DNA from: Trichosphaerium sp. ATCC 40318
Taxonomy: Eukaryota; Discosea; Flabellinia; Trichosidae
Direction: 5' to 3'
DNA: 64,000 nucleotides
Assembly (NCBI GenBank): GCA_038496445.1
Contig: JALMLS010000085.1
Span: forward strand, 1-64,000
Shown: positions 34,375 to 47,000 of the stretch, in pieces
How positions within the stretch are numbered: position 1 is the stretch's first letter
Layout of the letters: every line of letters starts with the position of its first letter
Made by a program: the position numbers and the translations under genes
The notes under the pieces: generated by a model
Database searches by the model: none
The model's input: the letters and a program-made list of their open reading frames with translations, nothing else
What the model was told of the DNA's origin: nothing

Positions 34375-37300
34375 ATGTCCAGTAAAGATATAAAACAAGC
34401 TTCTGAGGTAAAAATTTGTACCAAACGTCATTTGATAGTAGTGTTTATACCGTCCAGGAGGTTGTAACGCCTTCCGTACATGATTTAGCAATCAAAAAGC
34501 AATTTGATCAATTGTGGCCAGTTTTGACGCGAGATAAGCGTGAATGTGGTACTAAAAATGAGTTTGGAGGTACTTGTAACCAACATTACATTCTGTAAAC
34601 ATTTTAAGTAAATTTCTATCGTTAACAAGCCCTATAGAAACAATACTACATGTTGCTGTGCGTCACGGTTGTGAAGACGCTCTAATAAAAAAGGTAACAA
34701 CAGAAATTAAAAAGAGACGCGTCAATAGCGAAATTTTGCCCCTTCTACCTCAATGTAGTTTGCGGAGCGTAATTGATGTTATTTCCGCCGCCTTTTGAAA
34801 ATTCATTCACCAAAAACATTGGTATTTATTAACTTGAATAAGCTTATTACGCATGGCTGTGATGTAAACGCAAAGTCTAACTGCGGTTTGACACCATTAC
34901 ATTTAACTAGAAGGACTTCCACGGCTAGAGTGTTATTACGTCATAACGCTACCTTAGACGCCAAGGTACGTATAAAGGAATGACATTGTGACACTTACTG
35001 ACACTTTAAAGGATTTTTGGGGATTTACACCTCTACATGCGGCTCTAGTAGACGGAGAAGAATACAATCAACTTGTATCGCTATACTTGGCGAGGTTGGG
35101 ATCTTTTTAGAATATCTCTGAGTTCTTTTCCCTTTTTTTGCTTTAAAATACCCTTAACTGTTTTTAAGGGGCGCCAGTGTCACTACGACTACGTCTGCTG
35201 GTTTATCACCACTTCATCTCATTAAAAATAAAACGGCGTTGTATTTACTTCTAAAGAAGAACCCAAGCCTCGACATTAACGCCAAGGTTAGTTCCTACTA
35301 AACACGTTTTTTTATGTTTCTGGCTCTTACTTTGTTTTAAACTACTAGGACGCCTTTGGTAACACTCCTGTACATATATTGGCACTTAGGATTCCTTCTA
35401 TCGGACCATTGAAGGCCCAGATTAGACAAGTAAGTGAGACCTTGGCTAAGAACCCTTCTTGTTAGTGTTAATCACCCTTTTAGTTGATAAAGGTGTTGGA
35501 AGAAAAAGGCGCTGATATAACCCTAGAGAGTAATGATGGTGTCACTGCAACGCATTATATTAGAATGAGATCTAAGAATCCTCTTTCTGAAGCTTACATT
35601 GGAAAGGAAATTGGGTGAGCAATGTGACAACCAAAATGTCAATTAATCATCTATGCTGTTAATTCAATGAATATTGTTAACTCTAATTCTTAGGTTATCT
35701 GCACGTTACGCTTATTTATTTATTCGCAGTAACAAGATTCGATTAAGTACGTATCATTTTATCAGAAACAATTAACAGGCTGTCCAAGAAAGAGCTTTGC
35801 GAGAGTAACAAACCAAACTTTTTTTGTTTTTTTGTTTCAACTCATCATTTCGAGGAGAATTAACATTGCCAACCTAACAAACTGACTCTTTGTAGCACAA
35901 ACTCAAGCTTTTACTATCTCACGTTTCCAGAGTATTCTAAAAGGCACATCATTAAGTGCTTCTGGTACCACTGCTAATAGCAAACATGAGACAAGGTAAC
36001 AACTGAACCTACACTCTAAACTCGGCTAACTTTTCAAAAAAAAAGCAAGGATTCACTTCTTCATGTTGCAGCAGCTGTCCGTGATGATAAATCTATAAAA
36101 TACTTATTAAAGAAAAACGCTAAACTTAACCCTGTCAATAATCAAGGCTTTACACCATTACACGTCGTAAGCAACTTATTTTTTTATCAAATTTATAAAT
36201 ATCTCTCTGAGAGGCTTAACTTGTCTAATTTTAGGCTTGCACTATGGGTAACTTGAACGCAGCAAATAGTCTTATTGGAAAGAAAGCTAAACTAAATATA
36301 TTGTACGTAGGATTAAGAAGAAACCAATTTTTTTTGTTAAGTGAGACAAAACAAAAACCCTTATTGCTTAATTTAGAACAAAAGGCGGTGAGTCACCTTT
36401 GTTTCTGTCAATGCAACATAAACACATCGATATATCTAAACTCCTTGTTGACAATAACGCTGATATTGGCGCAAAGGCTGGATCCTCTGATTTTAATTTA
36501 CTCAGTAAGTAACATCTATTATTGTCAATAGTTTTAACGATACCCTTTTTGTTCAGTGTACTGCATCTCTACAGCTAACAAAGAGGCTGTATCTTTGCTT
36601 GAATCAAAGAAAGTCAGCATTGATCTTATGAGTGTAAGCAAGGATTCTTTATTCAATTATGCATGCTCTCTAGCGAGGACAGGAAATAAATCAAAACTGG
36701 AAGAAGTCTTAAAAGCAAGCAATGACGTACTTCATCAAACAATAGAACGTAAGTCCTTTATTGTTTATTCTACTTCCTAATTTCGTATGCTAGCGTCTGG
36801 AACAACATTGTTGATGTTAGCAGCGGAGCATGGGCATCTCAAAGTCATCAAAATGCTTCTTAAATTGAAAGTGGATGTTAATAAACAGAGATCGCTTCAG
36901 CAAAATGCTATTTTGATTGCAGGTGCGTTGTAACCATTTACACTCCCCTTCAGTATCCTGTTAACTTATCATTAACATTAACATCTTATAGCGCATAAGA
37001 AACAGTGGCACGTGGTTGAGTACTTGATTGAGAATCGTCAAAAGTGGTCACTTGTACCAAACACAAGAGATGGCAAAGGCGATACTGTTTTGCACTTGAT
37101 TGCTGAAAATGGAGGTACAATATTTCTCTTGACGTGATCTCATGTGACTCTTTTATTTTAGGCCCTGCTAAATTGGTAAATGCTGCCATAGTATCATTGG
37201 GTATTGCCATAGACGATAGGAACAATAAAGGTAAATGCTAAAATCAGGAAAAAAAGCTAATATGAAAAAAGGCATCACACCAGCTGACATCACATCTTTT

Positions 37301-39527
37301 AATGGTCACGTTCATGTACTAAAGAAACTTATTGATAATGGAGCAAATGTAAACTCCCAGTGTAAATCTGGATGGACTCCATTACACTATGCTTGCTACA
37401 TGGGTCGACACGAGGTAAACACTACCTTTCAAAGTATTCCATAATAAATTACCCTGTAGGTTGTTAAGTGTCTGCTGGAAAACAAGGCTAGTACAGCTGT
37501 AAAGAATTACAACCAGAAGAGTATTCCACTCGTTACAGCTATACGATGTGGAAGTGTAAAATGCGCTGAATTAATTCTACAACACGAAAAGGCACTACGG
37601 TACGATCCTATCATTTGCTGTTTGAGGAAAAAAATCACATTGAAAAAAAAAAAGTATCACGTGATTAAAGTCTATAAATAGGGGCGATGCTGACTTAGTT
37701 TCTTCAACTTTAATGGAAGAAGCTGCCGCTGCAAAGAAGGTATGAGTGTATGAATAACAAGGTTGATTCATTGATTGTTTTTAGGATCGCGAACAGCTCC
37801 TTACGTTGTTGTTTCAATACGGAGGATTTGCTACACGAGAAGCGCTCATTGAAGCTCTCAAGTATGATCCTACTTTCGTTAACTTTACTCAGATTAATAC
37901 GTTTACTAGGGCACAAGATGCTTCTACAATGCAGCTACTTCTTAGAGAAGGAGTTAGAACTAACAGTCCGATTCAAATCGATCAACTGATTCTTGAGTAT
38001 GCTTCTCAGATTTGGAATCCACAAATTTTAAGGACATTATTGAATCATACAGCAAAAGCAGAGGTTGATTATAAGAGCTTGGTGGAGAAAGCTATAATGG
38101 CGGATAAACACTTTGACAAAGATAAGGTACATAGCACATAAACTAAGTGATCCTCGATCTTTAATTTAACTTGGCTATTTTTATCAAGGTCAAGGACTTT
38201 ATGGAAATTTTTCTACTTGAGCAACAAGCACCAGTCTTTAATCACTCGATTGAACAAATATTAAACTTGGAAGATGAGAAGCTTAATTTACTCTCTTTTT
38301 TCATAAAACGAGGAGCTAAAGTCACAACTAACATGGTACGTTAACCTACACGCACAAAGAGAAATTTTAAAAACTGGGCAAGAATACCACTGACTTTTTT
38401 CACAAAAGCTGAAATTGGCGATTTCCAAGGGAAAGGTGGAGAGTCTGGAGTATCTATTAGAGTTCATGGATAATAAAGAGTACACTGGAGATCTTTTACA
38501 TACAGCTATAGATTCTGTAGTAACACTAAAGCCTCAACCAACAAATGTTCTTGAAGTTCTGTTGGATAAATGGCCCGATAAAATAAACGAACGGAGTTCA
38601 AAGAACAACAGAGCGCTTATCGTACGTTAAATCATATTAGTGCTTTAAAGCTATTTCTAAGATACTATGTAGGGTGCTGCTTTGTTGTATGGTCTTGATG
38701 ACATAATAAGGGTCCTCATAGAACGTGGTGCAATGTTTTATTGTTCATTAGATAAAACGTCTATTAATAATTCAGCAGCACGTGCGTCATGATGGTTAAG
38801 TTTATGATAAAACTCTAATTATCTTTTTAGCAACCGCAAAGGTATTAATGCAACCATCTGCAGAGTCACTATTACCCACAGCACACATGACTGGGTTTAT
38901 GTGGAAGAAAGGGTAATTTATTTTTTTGTTGTTGTTTGGTACTGTTCGTGAGAACGTTAGAAACGTTATCCAATGAGAACACAAGTGAAGGACCTTTCTT
39001 ATATCTGGCACTATTGTGCAGAGTTCTAAGAGTGTATCCAGAATTTTGTTAAAGCCTGACTTTTGTTGTGACGTTTCTAACGTTTTTCTACAGTAAAAGT
39101 GAAAAAAGCTGTGTTTGCTGTTTGGTTTTTTGTTGACTTTTTCTTAGGTATAAACTACTCAAAAGTTGGCGTAAACGATATATGGTTTTATCAGGACTTA
39201 ATATATTCTATTATAAAACAGAAAACGATATGGAACCTCTTGGTAACATACCACTGTTTGAAACAAAAATTCTGGATTCTTCAAAATTCCCGGATAGAAA
39301 AGCAGGATTATTCCAAATCTACCATCCTGACAGGTACCTCTACCAACAATATCAATAATTTTGCCTTTCTCTTCTTCCTGATTACTCAAGTATTATTGTA
39401 TAGGCGTGTGTTCTATGTCCAAGCGGATACAGCTGAAGAAAAGAAGAAATGGACAAGTACAATCAAGCGTGTTTTGAAACTTGCTGGTTGTGATCCTTCT
39501 CCAGATAAAGCATTACAAGGTACATAA
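34375..39527 (+). CDS. Large ankyrin-repeat protein with C-terminal PH domain
   Basis: More than 20 short exons. The start is MSSKDIKQASE, followed through a GTAAAA...TCCAG intron by EVVTPSVHDLAIKKQFDQLW. Then come well over fifteen ankyrin-type repeats, for example ILHVAVRHGCEDALIKKLIT, CGLTPLHLTRRTSTARVLLR, FTPLHAALVDGEEYNQLVSL, LMLAAEHGHLKVIKMLLKLK and SGWTPLHYACYMGRHEVVKC. The last ~130 residues form a PH domain: HMTGFMWKKG, SWRKRYMVLSGLNIFYYKTE, GLFQIYHPDRRVFYVQADTA and EEKKKWTSTIKRVL with the invariant Trp of the final helix. PH domains bind phosphoinositides or proteins, so this is probably a membrane-recruited scaffold. Several ankyrin repeats in the middle are degenerate. Confidence 0.8.
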
Positions 39528-40077
39528 TTAACAAAGTATCAAGAAAAGCGTTAAAAACAGAAAGTCCACTGATTTGTTTACTGGAAAATCCTGGTGTTGC
39601 AACCCTAAAACTTGCTGCAAGCTGTTTGCGATATGTCAATGTTTTTTTTTTGTTTTCTTTCTCACGTGTACATTTTTTTTAATATGAAATCATAGCTTCC
39701 ATTGATAAAGGAGATTTGTAGTCAAATAAAGTGTAAATAAATCAAAGTAAATAAAGTAGTAACCATCAAACCTGTTTCAACCGAACTGACTTCAAGTTAA
39801 AAAAATCTCATTATTATCCCGTTTCCGGAATTTGTCAACTAGTTATTTCGCCAGTTATTTTTCGCTCTAGAAGCACGTCATTTGTTGTACTATCCATTAG
39901 AGCACTTTTAACTCGAAAAATAAATGACGAGTTGACTAACTTGACTGAAACGGCAATAAAATAGAAAATATCAAAATGTTGTATTCAACTTCGCATTCTG
40001 AACTAGTACGACAAAGGAAGTAAAAACCGAAGAACCTTGTTGTTTATTGTAACCCCACTTGAATGTCATTACATATC
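39528..40077. other. Convergent intergenic region, nothing recognised
   Basis: Lies between the ankyrin-PH stop and the stop of the CobW-like gene. AT-rich, with a loose inverted similarity around 39838-39945 (agttatttttcg / cgaaaaataaatgacgagttgact) that is too imperfect to call. Confidence 0.4.
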
Positions 40078-42124
40078 TTAATGATTATGTCCTTCGTGGC
40101 CCTCTGGTGCTGAAGCTGCAGCCAAATCCGCTATTGGGTCCTTGTACGTTCTCCATAGGTCGCAACCTTTTTCAAATTCTTCGTCTGTCACTAAACAAGC
40201 ATCTAGTATTCCTTCGACCTTCTTTGCGTTCATCTCTTGGCCAATGATAACAATCTAATAACATTAGGGTTTATTTTCCAAAGAAATAAGAGAGACTTGT
40301 TTTTGGACCACAAAATAAAAATTTTCTTCACAAAAAAGAATGATTGGTTACCTCTTGTCCTCTATCTCCATACTTTCCTCCTGCTTCTACTCGTTTTCTG
40401 ACCATCTCTCTAACATGAGGATCTGGTGGTAAAAGTTCTTCTGGTAGAGCAGCCATCCTTAAGAGGATATGTAAGCAAAGCTAACAGCCTTGGGGAACTA
40501 GAGTCACGTACCAAGCGCCACCGTTTGTAAATTGGAAAATTTCTCCAGCGCCACTCCATTCCAGAGCTGTCATCATGTTTGTCGCGACCCAGCATATACC
40601 CTTAGAACGTACTACTGTATCTACACCATTTTCAAGAAGGGCCTACCAAGTCCTGGGTTAGATATTTAAAATGATAATTTAAAAGGCACTCACGTATAGC
40701 CTCTCTGGATGAAATGGCTTCTTACGACGATACACGAAGGAAGAGATACCGTATTCTTCAGTCTCAGGGGTATGTTGACCTCTCATTTCTTGCATCCAAC
40801 CAGGGTTTTGAGAAGCAGTTTCAAAGTTAAAAGAGCCTACAACAAAAAAGAATCGTCAGTACCAACACAGCCCAAAAGGGTTTTTTTTTAAAAGAGCGAA
40901 AAAAAAGTATAGTATAAACTATTTGCTTGCCTGTGTTTAATAGTTCCTTCAATGGAAGGTCGCAATAATTACTTGTGAGTATCTTGGCATTTGGGTTTAA
41001 CTTTAAACAAATAGCCTTGATACTAGCAAGCTTCTTTTCATCGATAAGATCCATCTTATTGATAACAATAACAGAAGCAAACTCTACTTGGTCTATGAGC
41101 AAGTTTACAACACATCTATTATCCTCTGGTGTTATTTCGCCTAAAAATGAGTAAGCGCCAAAATTTTTTTTACGATGACCAAACTTGTGGTCACAAAAAA
41201 AAAAACATGTTTTTTTTTTCTCTGAAACAAAAGCTGCTGCATTGTTGTACAGCTTGCAAGTAGGTTTTTAACATATAGAGTTTGCCTAGCGTACCTGCGC
41301 TGTGACGCTCAGACAACATTTCGACCGATTTAATGTCTTTGAAGAAAGAGTGCGCGTCTATAACCGTAACCTAACGAAGTCAGTATTTTAATTATCACGA
41401 GCGTGAGGAAGTAAAAAAAAAGGTAAAAAAATGATGTACCATCGTATCAAGACGTGCGATATCGCTCAAACTGTCTGTTGACACAGTACCTTGAAGAATA
41501 CGTTAGTATTTTTTTGTTTTTTGTACCAGTGAACTCAAAAATGCATACCTGTCTTGTCTGGTAACGGTATTTTAAACGTGAATGTCTCAGCTACTGGTAA
41601 AGGCTCTGATACACCTATCATCAAGTTAGAGAAGATTATTAGCGACATATCAGTACCTGTAGATTCGATGAGAAGGTAGTCAAACCTGTTTTCTTTTGCC
41701 AATTCTGCAACTTGTTCTAGCAAGTCCTCTCTGTACGAACGTTAGTTGGAGATGAAAGAAAACGGTGTAATACCTCAAGGTGCAGCAAATACAGCCGTTT
41801 TGCATTGGCACTAACTTTTCTTCAGTCTTAGATAGGCTGACGTCTTTATTTTCAATTAATCTAGCGTCCACGTTCACTTAGAGCGGGTGAGAAAGGCTGT
41901 AGAAAAGTTTTTTGTAAAGTGACAAAAAAATCGTACGTTCGCTCATATCATTGACTATTACAGCAACCTTTAGACCCTCTCTGTTTTGTAGAACACGCTG
42001 TAGCATTGTTGTCTTACCAGCCCCCAAAAACCCTTTCCTGAGTTAACACCACCCAAAAACGCGAACCACCACCTGATAGCACCGTAACAGGTAACTTTTT
42101 TCTCGTTTGTGTTTGTTCAGTCAT
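40078..42124 (-). CDS. COG0523 (CobW/ZNG1-type) metallochaperone GTPase
   Basis: Start [16 protein letters not shown]; an in-frame ATG at 42226 would add 34 weakly conserved residues. A 40-nt intron interrupts the P-loop, which reads [14 protein letters not shown] after splicing. Further hallmarks are [13 protein letters not shown], the metal-binding CxCC in [52 protein letters not shown], and the CobW_C region [20 protein letters not shown] followed by [10 protein letters not shown]. These G3E GTPases deliver Zn2+ or another metal to client enzymes such as methionine aminopeptidase (ZNG1). The protein ends in the His-rich tail HEGHNH, which could add a metal site. Nuclear, multi-exon, apparently intact. 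Confidence 0.92.
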
Positions 42125-42739
42125 TTTGTTAACGAGTAGTTGTACCAAAAAATTATGATTTAAGCCACGGTTGGTTTTTTCTTGCTTAATAATGCGTGTC
42201 AAATGACTTGTCGTTGCAACCTCCATTGCGCGTATTTGTTGATGATATATTTAGACGTTCTACGCTCCTCTAGAGCAATACTTTTCGTTAGCAACATTAT
42301 TAATTCTCCATAACATCTCTTTATCTCTTGTTTCAGCGAATCCAACATGGCCTTTGACCGGAACGGTTTCCAGTATTCTACGAAATGCTGCACTCAGAAG
42401 AAATACAAGACTGTACAATGCCTTAAAGATACTTTCTCAGGACAAGCAAAAAATTAGTGAATGTACAGGTGTACCACCGTATAAGAGCTTCAGTTTGATG
42501 TGTCATGGTTCACATACGTTCTTGTGCTTATTGTTTATATAGACTGTAAGTTTTTTCAGGCTGACAACAGTAATAATTGACAAGACAACGCAGCCAAGAA
42601 TTATTTTTTCTGTAGACCACTCCGTAAATAACACTGTTGATATAAAGGCGCTATTTAATGGATAAAGCAGAATAATATGAATTATGGAGAAGTACAATCG
42701 AGCGTGTTTTAAAGCCTGAAGCTTTTAAGGTACATTGTT
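42125..42739. other. Promoter side of the CobW-like gene with ambiguous open frames
   Basis: Two overlapping antisense frames compete: minus MLDSLKQEIKRCYGELIMLL (ATG at about 42348, overlapping the 5' end of the CobW-like gene) and plus VSSILRNAALRRNTRLYNAL (from about 42360). Neither has a good start, splice partner and family match at once, so I leave the region unassigned. Confidence 0.3.
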
Positions 42740-43002
42740 ATCGCATTTTTGAGACAGTTTCAGAAATTCCCATTTTCTTGAAAAAAGTTGCTTTGCTGCC
42801 GGTACTTTTCCTCGGCACAGCATAAACGAATCGCAAAATGGGTAGTACCACTATAAGTATAACATCCTAGCTACATGGTGGAAATATCAATTGAAGTTTA
42901 AGATGGTTCTGAGGTGAGTAAAAACGTCTCGAAGATTCTCGAAATCCCGTCAATATCAATAATCAAAAAATTCGGAATTTCCGAAACTGTCTCAAAAGCG
43001 AT
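42740..43002. mobile_element. MITE-like element with ~29-bp terminal inverted repeats
   Basis: The left end atcgcatttttgagacagtt (42740 on, continuing tcagaaattcc) is mirrored by the right end, which finishes ggaatttccgaaactgtctc then aaaagcgat at 43002. The inverted ends agree at about 27 of 29-30 positions, flank about 200 bp of non-coding DNA, and are too long to be chance. No transposase frame lies inside, so it would be a non-autonomous element. A target-site duplication is not obvious. I saw no second copy in the window. Confidence 0.55.
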
Positions 43003-43231
43003 GTTGTCCCATCCACGTTTGCCTTCCAATAAAGGGGAAGTATAGAGCCTGATTTGATAGCTATTGTATTAAGCAACGTTTGCACGTGTTATTGGACAGG
43101 AGCTACCAGGATCAAGACAAAAGACAAAAAGTAAGGCCGGTTATCGGTTAATTGGTTTACTGCAAACTCTAGTATTATCATAACAATCAAATTCCTCCGT
43201 CTTCCGCGGACTCTCGTTGTTGCATGTCTTT

Positions 43232-43811
43232 TTATGTTACATCAATGATATAAAAACCTGTTGAGTCTTTAAAATAATAGTCGTTACAAAGACTAATGTC
43301 GTAGTTTGACACGTCTTTAACCATGTGATTTTTTTTTACAACTATTTCACGCCACATCATCGTAGATAGTGGTAATACTAAAATACAAAAGCGTGTGGTA
43401 CCTTACGTCACATTACCTCAGAATTCTATCACCCGCCCAGTTTGTTTCCTAATATGTTCGGGAATAAACCAAACAGTTGGTAAAGTAGATGGACTCCTCC
43501 GTATGTACAAATAGAACGCAATTGGGTAAAAACTAAAATAAAGTGTAATAACACAAGAAAAGAACTGTCCCCCGTGTGATGACACGTGTGTTATTCGTAT
43601 CAGATAGGCCTACAGTTACTTCGTGTAAGTTACAGGAGTTGTACAACAAAACTACCTGTATTTATCACGTACTAAAGACAGAAGTAGTTAATTGACTAAG
43701 CATTTGGTTTTGGTTGAAAATAATGTAGCGTAAAAAGACGGACATAGCAAAAAGATCAGCGATTCTCATTGCTATCATCTGTGTTACTACGCTAGAGAAC
43801 TCGTTGTCCAT
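43232..43811 (-). CDS. Unrecognised small multi-exon gene
   Basis: Hidden between larger genes. From the ATG at 43811 the first exon reads MDNEFSSVVTQMIAMRIADL and then FLRYIIFNQNQMLSQLTTSV up to a GTACGT donor. An internal exon after TTATTTTAG reads FYPIAFYLYIRRSPSTLPTV then WFIPEHIRKQTGR. A last exon after TATTTTAG reads LPLSTMMWREIVVKKNHMVK and ends GFYIIDVT at 43232. Codon use and splice signals look real, but I could not fix every splice phase, and a small exon may lie near 43600. No family recognised. Confidence 0.4.
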
Positions 43812-44021
43812 TACGTATTTATGATGTGTTGGTATAAGTCGGACTTTGAATTATTTTGGCAGTAAAGGGATAGTGCACTAAACAAATCAGAGCTCCGTCA
43901 TAAACCGTTGTTTGATGTTTTTAACGCTCACACGACCAATTAAACCAACAACTTTTAAGTGAACATTCTTTTTGTAAGTCACGTGTGAACTGGTTACGAC
44001 TTACGGCCAATTTTTTACAGA

Positions 44022-47000
44022 ATGCTGATGTATACAACAAGTAGACTATCTGTTTTGGTTCTATGGGTACTACTGGTGGCACAAGGGACAGTGTCACAGA
44101 ACATCTTCAGGGTTGGATATATTTATCCGACAACCGGCCCTTTTGCTAGTAATTCGTTGATTGTTCGTGATGCTCATATGATGTGGATGAAAAACGTGCG
44201 TGTTGTCTGATTTTTCCTTTTTTTTCAATAAATACTGGTAACTACGTATTTCTCCTTTGGTTGTTTGTATTAACGATATCATAGGTTAACGATCGTGGTG
44301 GTCTTCTTATCAATGGAACATCGTATAACGTAACTTTTGGGTTCAAAACAATTTGTACGCTTTTTTTTGATTTTCTTCCTTACGCCGTCTATCTATGACC
44401 TCTCATTGTAATAATCTGACTAGTGTGGGATCCTGTTGACGCTAGAAACGGGACGGAGGACTTTATACAGGAGTTTCAGCCACACTTTTTGCTACTGGTA
44501 CCTGACAACATTTACAACATATAGCAGCTCTTGTTGCGACGGTTTCACTAACTTGCATAGCCGCATTCCTCTTTTCTTGGGGCAATAACAGCTGAGGTAG
44601 CAAGCAACCATAAAATTAACAATATTCTAAGTACGTTTACAAAATTATCACGTGATAGAAATGATAAAAACATGTTTTCAGCAGTTTCTATTTTTTTAAT
44701 TTTGTTGCTCGTTTTCAAACCATAGAGAACGTTACTACGCTGTTCCATGAGTTGTTTTTTTTATCAAAAAAGAATAAGATCTTGTTCAGATATTTAGTTG
44801 CTTTGGTACAACAACTCGAACAGGTTTTTTTGTTTTATTTTTGTTTTGTGTCGAAAAAAAATCACAAATCGGTTAAAAAAGCGCTAGCTCGCTGTTTATA
44901 AGCAAATATGTCATTTTTAAACTATTAAACCAGGCATCTTGTGATTTATTTATTTTTGTTGTTAACAAAACTCCAAAAAATCATTGAGCCAAAGACAACA
45001 ATCTGAGTGCTTCTCTTTGTTGCCAATTGTTTTATTTTCTTCAAAAAAAACAAAGTTTATCTCTTGTGTCGACATGTGTTCCAAAATTAGTTCGGTAAAA
45101 GACCGAAACAAACAATACGTACTAACTTGTTTTTTACAGCTGCCTCTGGTTCTCCATCAGTATTTGAGTGCGATTCAAATTTACTAGCACCTTGCGACTT
45201 TCCTTTCGGCAGGCGTATGCCATATTCTGCCAGTCTTACTATTCCTGCTACGAATATTATGGTTGAAGGATTAAACCTACTCGTCATCGAAAATATCAAA
45301 ACAATCGCGCTTTACTGGGATGGTTAGTAAAGATATCAAAAATAACTTTTTTTTTTTTTCTTTTTTTTTCGGTTTGTTTTAACTTTAATGTCTAGAGAGT
45401 GAACTAAGTGAAGCAGTCGCTGCCGGAGCTCGAAGAACTATTGAATTACTAGGACTTGAACTTGTATACAATACTTCTGTACCGAATGATTTTAGTGATC
45501 CGGAGAAACAGATTGTTGCTTTGACTGGTGTTATTCAAGATTTACAGGATATAAAGCCAGGTACTCCCTTTTGTTGTTTGAATCAATTCACAAAAAAAAG
45601 AGATAGATGACTAACGATTTTATTCTTTGTTATTAGATGTTGTTATAGCAGCTACTTATTCATCATGTGCTAATTTCTTGGAGATTGCGAAGGCAGTAGA
45701 TTTCAATGCAAATGTTCGTGAACGCGCTATACAAAAACTTTTTCTGATCCTCCCTTTTTCTCCATTTGGCTTCTTCCTTATCCTTTTCTTTTTCCTTCTA
45801 ATACTAAATTTAAAAATAGGCTTATTTGATGATGCACCCTTGCGCTGGATTTGAACAGTTTAAAGAAGACACTCAATTCGTACTTGTAGCCGGAGAAGTG
45901 GTACGACTGCGGGAAACAATCCTCTTTTGTGAATCCTATGGTCAAGGTCGCTCAATATTTAATTTGTTTTTTAGTGGGATCGAAGATTAAAGACAGACAT
46001 ATACGACGAAAGTGATCCACGTGTTAGATACCACCACTTCCTTAGTAACAGGACAACAACATCAGCACAAAGATTTGCAAGTGAATTCAACGAACTCTAC
46101 GGTATGTATCCAGGATACAACGGTATGGCAGGGTACACTGAAGGTTACATAATCCAACACGCAATGGAAACAGCAAAGCACGTGACTTTTTTAAACAAAA
46201 ATTTATCACGTGATTCCACGTGACTAATGATTTTTTCCCTTTAGTTCATTCGACCCTGATGTCATACAAGATGTTATCAATACGATCAGTATTTCAGGGT
46301 TTTGTGGTCCTTATAGTTTTGATCAGTTCGGGGAAAGTACACGACAAGGTATAACATACCAGATTGGTGAAGACTTCACGAATGAAATTGTTGCTCCTTT
46401 GTTTGGTGTAACAAAACAATTGGTTTATCCTGTACCAACGTGGTCACAAAGACATACAACTTACGGGTGGTATAGTACGTCGTTATACCTAATTAGTACC
46501 GCAACTATAGTACACTGAGAGTCAAACCTTTAGTTGTAATATTTGTTGTATTTAGCATGTGTGCGTTTTTTAACTTTTTCTTGTAGAAAGAGCAAGTGAG
46601 CGTGTCATTTTAGCTGCAGTTGCGTTTGTCATGCTTACTACTCTTGGTTTGATGATATGGGTTTTTGCTTATAGAACACATCGCGTAATTAGGGCTGCGC
46701 AACCACTCTTTGTAGTGCTCACTTTGGTACAAAGAAAACCAACACAAATCTGTGTTTTTCTTACTCATGTTTTTTAATAGCTTGGTACAATGTTGATGTA
46801 CGGTGCTGTAGCGTTTTGGACACTGCACACTGATGATGCACATTGTAATTTAGTACGATGGTTACTCGGTATTGGGTTTGGTGTACGTAACAACCGAAAA
46901 AAAACAAAAAGAAAAACCACCTCCAACAAAGTGCTCCACTTACTTTTTTTCTTCTTTTCAAACACAATGAACTCTGTTTATGATTCTCAGTGATGACATG

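Noticed and set aside
39838-39945. Inverted similarity in the intergenic region, a possible second MITE
   Set aside because: Too many mismatches and no clear ends.
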